Below the pieces are notes generated by a model. The model saw nothing but the letters and a program-made list of their open reading frames with translations. It was not told the origin of the DNA and searched no databases. From positions 1 through 29,676 of the IMG/VR virus record IMGVR_UViG_3300030419_002675: a stretch of DNA of 29,676 nt; one strand, 5' to 3'. Shown one piece after another: positions 5,753 through 17,700 of the stretch. Each line of letters opens with the position of its first letter. Positions within the stretch are counted from its first letter, which is position 1. The position numbers and the translations under genes are program-made. This DNA comes from a virus.

Positions 5753-8700
5753 ATGGCAGAAAAGAGAATCCAGTTTAATAACATAGTTCAGAACCAGCTT
5801 CCGGCATATACGAAGACTGAGTTCCCATTAGTTTCTGATTTTTTAAAACAATACTATCTTGGTCAAGAATACCAAGGTGGTCCTATTGATTTAATTCAGA
5901 ATATTGATCAATACGTAAAAGTTTCTGAACAAACTAATCTAGCTGAATCAGTTGGGTTATCTACTAATATTGATGCTTTTGCAGAAACTATTCCTGTTGA
6001 TATGGTGCAACACCCAGCAGGAACATCTGGATTTCCAAACTCCTATGGATTACTAAAAATTAATGATGAAATTATCACGTACACTGGTACAGCCACTACT
6101 TGTTTTACCGGTTGTATACGTGGATTTTGCGGTATAACCTCTTATAAGACAGCAAACAGTCCAGATGTACTAGAATTCAATTCAAGCACCTCACAGGAGC
6201 ATACAACGGGGTCTGAGATTAAGAATTTAAGTTGTTTGTTTCTTAAAGAATTTCTACTCAAAACAAAACATCAACTTTTACCTGGATTAGAGAATAGAAG
6301 TTTACATGGTGATTTAAATCAAGATCTTTTTATAAAACAATCAAAAGATTTCTATCTTAGTAAAGGTACTGATAGATCTTTTGAAATTTTATTTAAAGCA
6401 TTATATAATGAAGATGTAAGAATTATAAAACCAAGAGATTTTCTCTTTACTCCCTCAAATGCCAATTATAGGGTTGTAAAGGACTTTGTAGTTGAATCAA
6501 TTGAAGATGAAGGAAATCCTGTACATCTTGAGAATTCCACTTTATTCCAAACTGAGTATAAATTTGGAAATTATGGAAATGCTTATGCTCCTGTTACTTC
6601 AGTAGAGCCTCTTAATACTGGAGATGTTGGAGTAGGGCAAACTTTCTATAAGTTAAGTATAGATGCAGGATATGATAGAGATGCTAGAGTTGATGGGTCA
6701 ATATATGGCGAATTTAAGACTCATCCCAAAACCAGAGTAATTGGACAAGTATCTGCAGGTAATACTTATCTGGATGTAGATTCAACAGTTGGATTCCCAA
6801 CAAGTGGTGAATTATATACAACATACACTAGTGGGGATATTGGAATTGTTTCATATACCTCTAAAAACTTAACTCAATTCTTTGATTGTTCAAATATAAA
6901 TGGAACAATTGCGGATGCACAAAATATTGGGATTAATACTTACGTATATGGAGTGTCTAATGTAGATAGTACAAAAACTATTAAGGTAAGAATTGGATCT
7001 GTATTAAACAATCTTGAATATCCTAAAAATACCGTAAACTTTAGTCCTGGTGACACTGCAAAAATTAAAACTTTAGGTGTTGCTGATAATAGCTTTAAAG
7101 GAAGAAATTGGTTCTATAATATTTCTCCTGTTTATCAGGTTAAAGGATTAACTCTAATTGATAGTTCGGACTGGACATATCAAGTTGATTTGAATGTAAA
7201 TCATTGTTTTAGAATAGGGGATTTAGCTTCTATTTTATTAGGGGGAAATGAAAGAGCAGTTTCTACTGTAATTAAAATTCGATCTGCTACATCTTTTGAA
7301 ATAAAGGGTCAAGGAAGACTTAATAACGAAAAACCCAATACATATCAGATTAAGAGGCATATTTTAAAAGCACAATCTAATAATTTTCCTTCTGCTACCA
7401 TTTATTCTACTAATGTACAGAATGTTTATAAAAAAGGTGAAAATTTCTTAGTTGCTTCTGGTTCTATTCCATCATATAATGCTCAACCACTTGATGTATA
7501 TGGACAAACAGTTACTTTTTCAGGAACCTTTGAAGGAGATGAATTTTTAATAAATCCATTGACTGAAGATCATGGATTCTATACCGGTGATGCAGTTTAT
7601 TATTCTCCTGAAAGAGTTAGTGAAAATTATTTTGATTCTTTTGGTAATGAAAAAACAAGAATAGTTGATGGTGCTGCATTATTTGATGAAGGTCTTTATT
7701 TCGTATATAGAATTAATAATTCTAAAATAAAATTAGCAACAAATAGAACAAATATTTCTAATGGGACTTTTGTTACTTTAGATAGTGCAAGGATTGTAAC
7801 AAATAGTAAAATAGAACCATATGATTTTAGGTTTAAAACTCTACAATCACAAAATATTTTAAGGGAAATTGCTCTTCCTGAAGAAGATAATGACAAGATA
7901 GTCGAAACTGAACCAGGATTTACTGGAATATTGGCAAATGGAGTTCAGGTTTTAAATTATAAGGCAGGTGATGTTATTAGATATGGACAAATTAATAAAA
8001 TTGAAGTTAGTAGTCCAGGAAATTCTTATGATGTAATTAATCCACCTATTGTTCATATTAAAGATAATGTTGGAACGGGTGCTACTGGATATGCTGCTGT
8101 TTCTGGATCTGTAGAGGCACTTAGAATTCTTGATTCTGGTTTTGATTATGAAGAAACTCCTACTGTAACTATTACTGGTGGTAATGGTTCAGGTGCAGTT
8201 GTTGATGTAAATATGAAGCAAGTTGATCATTCAGTTGATTTCTTTGCTGATGCTAATATTCATGCTGGTGAAACCACTTCTTGGGTAGGCATAGGAACTG
8301 GAGATTCGACAATTGGTTTTAGTACATATCATAAATTTAGAAATGCTGAACAAGTAATTTATTATACTTACGGTCAAACTGCAATTGGTGGAATTACCAC
8401 TAATGCAACTTATTATATTTCTTCTATAAACGATACAAAAGTAAGACTTCATCCAACAGAAGGAGAGGCACTTGCTGGTATTAATACTGTTACTTTAACT
8501 TCTCACGGTGTAGGAAAACAGACTCTAAAATCTATTAAGAAAAAAGCAGCCGTAGCTAGTATTAATATACTTGATGGGGGATCTGGATATGCAAATCAAA
8601 AGAGAAGTACTCCTACAGAAGCAGGAAGTGGAATTAATACTGCTTTTGATACTGTAACTATTCCCAATCATGATTATAATTCAGGAGAAATTGTTAAGTA

Positions 8701-11700
8701 TACTGCTGAAGGAACTGCTGCTGGTGGACTTACTAATGGAACTGAATATTATGTTACTAAAATCGATAATAATCAATTTAAATTATCTACTGTTGGGTTT
8801 AGTACTGATAAAACTTTCTATTATAGAACAAGACAATATATTGATTTTACCTCTGTTGGTGTAGGAACTCATACTTTTAATTATCCTGATATTTCAGTAA
8901 CTCTTAAAGGAAAAGTTGGAATAGATTCAATAGGAACTAATACTTTTAAATGTGAAGTTCAACCTATTATTAGAGGTAGCCTTACTTCTGTACATGTATC
9001 TAGTAATGGTGTTGGATATGGATCATCAGAGATTATTGGTTTTGATAGACAACCACAAATTACTTTAATTGCTGGATACGAGGCACAATTAGAACCAGTT
9101 ATTAATAATGGACAAATTACAGAAGTATTAGTATTAAATAGCGGAATTGCTTATAATTCTCCTCCGGATTTAGTAATTAAGGGTGATGGTGTTGGTGCTG
9201 TCATTACTCCGGTAATGGTAAACAATTCTATAAGTGCTGTTAAAGTAATTGAGGGTGGTGTAGACTATACTTCTGCTGGTACTAGCATTGAAGTTAGTAT
9301 TCCAGGAGAAGGTGTAGATTTTAGAGCAGAAATACAAAGTTGGAGATTAAATTTATTCCAAAGACATATTGAGAATTTTACTAGTGATGATGGTATTATT
9401 GCCGATCAATTTAATATAGATAGAGGTCTTCAATACGCACATTTATATGCCCCTAGAAAACTTAGGGAAGCAATGTATGGAACGGACCAAGATGGGAATA
9501 CTTTATACGGACAGAGTGATTTACAACGAATTAATAGTGCAGAGGTAGCATCTTCTGATCACTCTCCTATACTTGGTTGGGCATATGATGGAAATCCAAT
9601 TTATGGACCTTATGGGTATTCTACTCAAACAGGTGGTGTAGTAACACAGATGAAATCTGGATATGTTGAAAAATTGAAGGCTAGCAGACCTCCAGTTGGT
9701 CAATTCCCGCCAGGATTCTTTATTGAGGATTATTCTTATAGTGAAGTAAATGATCCAACAATTCTTGATGAAAATAATGGAAGATTTTGTATTACTCCAG
9801 AATATCCAAATGGAACTTATGCTTACTTTGCTACAATTGAACCTGGTAATGCTGATTCATCAGGAGCATTTGTAGGATATAAAAGACCGGTATTCCCTTA
9901 TTTAATTGGTAACAATTTTAATTCTACACCAAATAAATTTAATTTTAGTTCATATTCAAACCAAGATCAATATCTTTTAAATGGTTCTGGATGGTATAGA
10001 AATACTGAGTTTTATAATCTCATTGAAGGATCTGGAGATAAAGATTTAGAATATGATTATGCTTATATTCCGGATGGATTAAAACAAACTCTTGATATAA
10101 AATCAGGAATACCTGGAAAGATTAACAAAATAGGAATTGTAACTGGAGGAGATTTATATCGAATTGGAGATTCTGTTGTATTCAATAATACGGGTACAAG
10201 GGGAGATAGAGCTTCTGCTAAGGTTTCTTTACTTGAGGGTAAGGCATTAAGTAATATTAGTGTTGCTACAAGTAGTATAAGTGGTGTTGAAGTTTATCCT
10301 TCACGTCAAAAAGGTGAATATATTCTTTGGTCTACAAAACCACATAATTTTTATAAAAATGATTTAGTTAAAATTTCTGGATTATCTACCACATCTTCAA
10401 AAATTGGTGGTACTTATAAAGTAGGAATTACTACAGATAGTTTTGTATTAACTGGGGTTGGTTCTACTCCTACTGGTATTGGATCAGATGGGGTAACTGG
10501 AATAGTTACTTATTTCGATGTAAATGGAATTTTCAATTATCCTCATATTAAAGTTAATGATATTTTAAAAATAGGATCAGAAAAAGTTCAAGTTTTAAAT
10601 ATAGAACCAGAGTTTTCTAGAATTAGAGTTCTTAGAGCTGTAGAAGGAACTGCAGGGGCTGCACATACTGCTACTACTGTTCTTTATGAAGATCCAAGAA
10701 AGTTAATTGTAAATATAGGATTTAGAACTACCTATAATTCTAAAATAAACACACAAGTTTATTTTGATCCAAATGAAAGTGTTGCATTAGGAACAGCTTC
10801 TGGTGTTGGTATTGGCACAACAATAGGTTTATATAAGAGTGGAACAAATCCAGGTGCAGGAATATCGGAAGTCTTTATTCCTACAAAAACCATGTGGATT
10901 AGAGGTCATGGTTTTGAAACTGGAGATCAATTAACTTATTATCATAATGTAGGTGATGGTGTAGCCATTCATACAGGAGCAGGTATTAATGTTCAAAATG
11001 CTGGTGGTGGTATATCAACATTAAGCAATGGTCAAACTCTTTATGCCTTTAAACATAGTCCCAATTTAATTGGAATTGCTACTGTTAGAGTTGGACTTGA
11101 TAGTACAGGTAACTCTATAGTTGGTATAGCAACCACCTTTAGAAGTTCTTCAACATTATTCTTCACTGGGATTGGAACTGGTACATGGCATAGCTTTAAA
11201 ACTAACTATACTCCAATTACTGCTCAGATTTCTAGGAATTTAATTACAGTATCTACAGGAAGTAGTCATGGATTAGCAACTGATGATATTGTTAATATTG
11301 ATGTAAATCCATCAACTATTTCTACAACATTTACCGTTAAATATAATGATTATAATAGAAGAGTTATAATAAATCCCAAAGATTTTGTTTCGGGTGGAAT
11401 TAATACTGTAACAAATTCTATTACTTTAGTAAATCATGGTTTGATAACAGGTCAAAAAGTTATTCATACCGCATCTATACCCTGTGGTGGTTTAACAGAT
11501 CAAGGTTTATATTATGCTGTTAAAATTGATAATGATACAATTAAATTATCAGACACTTCTTATAATTCTAAATTATTAAAACCAGTCATTGTTGGAATTA
11601 CTAGTGCTTCTGCTGGAACTATTAATCCAATAAATCCACCAGTAAAAGCGTATAAGAATTCTACTGCTATATTTGATGTTTCAGATTCTTCTTTAGCATA

Positions 11701-14700
11701 TGTAAATCAAGGAACATCATATCCGGCATTCCAATTAAATTTATTTACAGATCAGAATCTTTTAAAGGTATGGGATACTAGTAAAGTTACTAATAATTTT
11801 AATGTTGTAAGATCTGGAACTGTTGGATCTGCAAATGCAACAGTTACTGTAACTATTAATAACGATATACCCAAGGTTTTATATTATAGCCTTTCTCCAT
11901 TATTTGAGAGTAGTATTCCTCCAGTTAAAGAACAAATTATTAAAGATAATGATATTGTTGCTGGAAGTGAACTTCAGACATTAGATAGTGATTATGACGG
12001 AGAACAGACTATTTCTGTAGGTGCAACAAATTCCTTTACATATAGCGTAAAGGATTTGCCAGAAAGAGCCTCATATATTTCCACTACATCCGATTTAAGT
12101 TATAAAACAACTTCAAAAACTGCTTATGGACCTATAGCAGAGTTTGAAATATTTGATGGTGGAGAAAATTACTATTCTCTCCCAGGAATTACTACTATCA
12201 GTTCCGGTTTAGGTAGAAATGCTGATGCTGAAGCTTCTAGTGATACAATAGGAAGAATTGGTAAAACAAAACTTAAAGATATTGGATATAATTTCCCTTC
12301 AGACCAAACACTTAGCCCAAGTGTTGCTCTACCTCAAATAATAGAAATAACTGATCTTGGAAAAATTCAGAGTATTGGAATAACTTCAGTTGGAAGAGGA
12401 TATAGTGTAGCACCAACTCTTAAAGTTTTTGATGGAATAACAGGAGAATTAGATACTGATATTGATCTAAAATATACTCTTGGAGATTCAAATGTAACTA
12501 TCCTTAAGGGTACTAAAGGACTTAGTAATGTTAGACCAACTATTCTTCCTATACACAATACTAATGGTGTAGGAATTCGTACCGTTGGATTTAATACAAC
12601 TACTAAAGATGTATCTATTACTTTAGATGTTGGATTTAGTACTGCTGGTTCTTTCCCATTCTCAGTCGGCGATAAAGTAATGATTGAGAATGTGAGTGTT
12701 GGTGTTGGTACAACTGCAAGAGGATACAATTCAGATGCATATAATTATAAGTTATTTGAATTAACCCAAGTTGACGAAAATATTGGTGGACTTGGTATTG
12801 TTACTTATACCTTATATGATTATTTTAATGATTTGGATCCAGATTTAACTCCCGGAGTTTTTGATTCTAAGAATTCTGTAGGTAGAATAATACCTGAAAA
12901 ATATTTCCCAATGTTTAATCCTATATTAACTACACAGGATTATTTTGATGGAGAAACTGTTACTTCAAATTCTGCTAGTGGTACTGTTGAGAAATGGGAT
13001 GCAAAACTTGGATTATTGAAAATATCCAGTAGTGAAGATTTTAAAGTTGGAGATATTATTAAAGGAGAATCCTCAGATACTTATGGTGTTGCTTCTTCTA
13101 TAACATCATATGAATCTACTTTTAATATAGGTCCATTCTCTACAGTAGAAAAAGGATGGGAAACTGATTCTGGTGTTCTTAATGCAAATATGCAAAGAAT
13201 ACAGGATAGTTGGTATTATCAAAATTTCTCTTATTCATTAAGGTCTAGAATAGCATATGAAACTTGGGATGATGTTGTAAGTGCATTAAACCACACTTTA
13301 GGTCATATAAAATTCTCTGATATGCAAATTGATACATTGAATGAGAATTCAATGCAAGTTGGTTTATCAACTGATATAACTTCTTATGATATTGTAAACA
13401 ATTTGGTTGGCCATGGTGATTTAAATACTGTTCATGATTTTGATCTAGTAACAGAAAATTCATTAAATGTACAAGATAGGATACTTTCTAATGAAATAAT
13501 ATTCTCTAGTAGAGTTCTCATGGATTATGATGAATCTGTGGGTAATAGGGTTCTCTCTATAGATGATATGAGTGGAGAATTTAATAGTAATCCTAGAGCT
13601 ACTCGATATAGTATTGCTACTGAATTTGATTTAAGTACAACAAGATCAGCAAAATACTTTGTTTATGTTAGAGATAGAAGATATACTGCTCAAAGGCAGT
13701 TGCAAGTCGTTGACCTTGTTCATAATAATTCTGACATTTATTTGAATCAATATGGAAGAATAGAAAGTGTTTATAATTTAGGATACTTAGATGCTAATGT
13801 TCTTGGAACTAAGGGAAGATTGCTTTGGTATCCAACGAATTATAAAGTAAACAATTATGATGTAGTATCTCTTTCATATCAACTAGATGATAATTTATTA
13901 AGTGTAGGAAATACTAGTTTTGGAGTTACAGAGATAAACTCCACAAGTACAAATGTTGCTACTGCTACTACAACAGGAGTTAATATTGTAAGTATTGCTT
14001 CTTCTTATCGATCTGCTAAAATATTAGTATCGATTACAGCAGATAGTACAAAATTAAGTGGTGGAGAATTTGAATTTGATGAATTAAACCTAATTCAAGA
14101 TGGAACTAACGTTGATGTAGTTGAATATGGTCATTTGCTTAGTGAGGTTGAGGTAACATCTGATCCAGCTTCTGGATTTGGAACTTATTCTGCATATCTT
14201 TCTGGCGGTAATATAAAAATTGATTGGTTCCCTGATCAAACAAATGCTGGAATTGGAACCACTGCAGTTGTTAATACTGTTCAAGTTGCAATAGCAAAAA
14301 CTGTTGGATCAACAGGATCGGTTGATATTAAACATGCTAGATTGAAGTCGCAATCGACTAGTATAGCATCTACCACTTCTCCAACAGCAAATGTGATTGG
14401 TGAATATGTTAGTCAGAGTTCTTCTACTGTAGATGGATATGATGCTGGTTATTTTGTATCTCAGATTTCAGATACTACAAACAGTACATATTACATGTCG
14501 GAACTACTTGTTCTGGATGACTTTGTTTATGGATCAGGTATAACTGGAGAGACTTATGATACTGGTCCTTATGCTGAAGTTGGTACTTCTGGATTAGGAA
14601 CATTTGGAACCAGATTAATTACTGATGCTACTGCTGGAGTTTCGACAGTTCAGTTGTTATTTACTCCTATTGCAAGTATTGCAGTTGAAGCACAAACTTA

Positions 14701-17700
14701 TCTTAATGCAATAAAAGATGCAGATGATGATAAAGATAATATTTCATTGACGAATTCTTATGTGGTGTCCGAATATGGACTATATGAAGGTACTGAAAAT
14801 TCTCTTAAGAGATCATTTGAATTAAAGCATAAAAATGAAAGAATTTTCGAAAGAAGTTTTGAAGGAAACAATTCTGATATTGTAAGTATTTCTGATAATA
14901 CAATTAAGATTCCAAATCATTTCTTTGTCACTGGAGAAAAGATTACTTATATTCATGAAGGTGCTGGTACTGTAGGAGCAATCGGAATAGGTACAACAGA
15001 TGGTTTTGTGGGAGTTGGAACAACTACTCTTTTACCTGCTAGTGCATTTGTTATTAAGATTAATGATGATAAAATTAAATTAGCAGAAACTGCTGCAAAA
15101 TCTCTACAAACAATTGCTGTACCTTTAGACCTTACAAGTGTTGGTGTTGGTACTTCTCATAGATTTGTTTCTACAAATCCAAATGCAAAAGTTATTCTTA
15201 GTTTGGATAATATTATCCAATCTCCTGTTGTATCAACAGCAGTAACATATACTCTTGCTAAATCAGTAACTACTACTGATGATTTAATCTACTTAACTGG
15301 AATTACCTCTATTACGGGTGGTGATTTAGTTGAAGTTGGTAGTGAAATTATGAGAATTGATTCTGTTGGTGTTGGTAGCACCAATAGGTTTAGAGTTAGA
15401 AGAGAATGGTTAGGAACTACTCTTGCTGGACATTCTACTGGTGCATTAGCAACTAAAGTTGATGGTAGTTATAATATTGTTGAGAATGTTCTTAATTTTG
15501 TTGAAGCTCCATATGGAAATGTTCCTTTAAGTAGTACTACAAATCCACCAGATTCTAGGGACTGGGTAGGAATAGCTACGGGATCTCTCTTCAGTGGAAG
15601 AATGTTTATGCGTTCTGGAATTACAGATACTGCTAATGAAACATATTATCAGAATTTAACTATTGACGATATTAGTCATGAATTTGATGGATCTACAGCA
15701 GACTTTAATCTTACTGGTAGTAATCATATTCAGAGTGAAGGATCTAACATAACTGGGATTGCAACTGAAAATGCTGTCATTTTAATTAATGATGTATTCC
15801 AAGGACCAATTAGTAATTATACACTAAAGGAGAATGCAGGTATTACAAGTATTTCATTTACTGGAACTGCATCATCAACAAGTGAGGTTAATGTATCAAC
15901 TCTTCCTATTGGTGGAGTACTTCAATCTGTAGGTTCAACAGAAGGTCATGGTTATCAACCATTAGTTGCTGCTGGAGGAACAGCAGTTGTTTCAACTGCA
16001 GGTACTATCGCCTCTGTTAGTATTGGATATAGTGGAAGGGGTTATAGATCTGGTATCGGTCAAACAGTTAATGTTGGTGTTGGTACAACAAGTCTAACAA
16101 CTCCCAATACACAATGGGTTGGTACTGCTACAATTGGATCCAATGGTACTTTAACTGGTGTAGCAATTACAATTTCTAAGGGTGGATATAGTCAAACGGT
16201 TCCGCCATTTGTTGTTATTGATTCTCCACTCTCATACACAAATATACCGTTAGAGTATAGTTCTGATTCCACTGCTGGAGTGGGAACTAATGCAACTGTT
16301 GATATTGTTGTTGGTCAAGGATCAAGTGTAATTGATTTTAGAGTTAATAATCAAGGAAGTGGATACTCAGATGGTGATATATTAACAGTTCCGATTGGTG
16401 GAACAACTGGTATTCCAACTAATACTACACTTCATTATAATGAATTCCAACTTACAGTTGAGGATGTATTTACTGATTCGTTCAGTGGATGGACTATTGG
16501 AACTTTGGAAGCTTTGGATGATTGGAATAGTCAATTTGATGGTGAAACTACTACTTTCCAATTAATGAGATCTGGATCATATGTTGCTATTAGATCATCT
16601 AAAGGATCTAAGATTGATGTTGAAGATACTCTTCTTATCTTCATTAATGATATTCTTCAAGTTCCTGGTAAGGGATATACTTTTGGTGGTGGTAGTCAGG
16701 TCACCTTTACAGAAGCACCTAAAGTTGGGGATACATCTAAGATTCTTTTCTATAAGGGAAGTGGTGATACAGATGTAGTATCTAAAGAAATTATTGAGAC
16801 AGTTAAAAAGGGTGATGATTTAACTATTAATTGGGATCCTGATAATGGACAAAGGTATTGGCAACAAGAAACTGTAAGAGGTGTAAGTACTGTATCTTCA
16901 ACAGATATTGTACAAACTGTTCCATATTTTGGTCCTGGAAATACTCAGGATGAAAGTCTCTTAAGACCTGTTATTTGGCGCAGACAAACTGAAGATAAAA
17001 TTGTAGGTGAAGAATTAGTAGGTAAGAGTAGAGAACTTTATGAGGCCAATATTAACCCATATGCCTTTATTACTAAGAATGTTGGAATTGGTTCAACTGT
17101 AATTTACGTTGATAATGTAAAACCATTCTTTGATCCTGATAATGAAATGGCGAATGCCACTAATCGTGCTCTTCGTCAGGATAAGATAACTATTGTTTCT
17201 CAAAATTCTAAGGTTGGTGCTGTTGCAACTTGTCTTGTAACTACGGCTGGTATTGTTACATCAGTAGATATTACTGATGGTGGTAGTGGATATACTGCTG
17301 CACCAACTGTAACATTTGGTCAAACTGGTGTTGGTACAACTGCTGTTGGTAGATCCTTTATTAATGCTGTTGGCGTTGTTACTGGAATTGAAATTACTAA
17401 TAGCGGAACTGAGTACTTACAAACAAATGTTCCAACATGTCTGATTCAACCACCTGAACCAATTGCAGAGGTTGATTCTGTAGGTGAATATAAAGGTGAT
17501 AATGGAGTTATTGTTGGATTTGGAACGGTTGGTACAGCAGCTTCAATTTCTAAGAGTCTGATTTTTGATATTCATGTACCATATGATTCATATTTGAGAG
17601 ATACCGCTATTGTGGGCACTGCTATTACATTAAGTTCTATTGATGTTGGTGATTATTTTGTAGTTAAGAACACTTATGTTGGATTCGCTAATACAACTAT

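Noticed and set aside
8670-8864. 64-codon + strand frame inside the gp7-like gene
   Set aside because: It is Leu/Ile-rich only because AT-rich codons are read out of frame, and it lies within one H-x-TG module of the real frame.
12367-12729. 120-codon open frame on the - strand
   Set aside because: It lies wholly inside the gp7-like gene, has no ribosome site or promoter of its own, and its Pro/Leu/Val/Thr-rich composition mirrors the Gly/Thr/Val/Asn codons of the sense strand.
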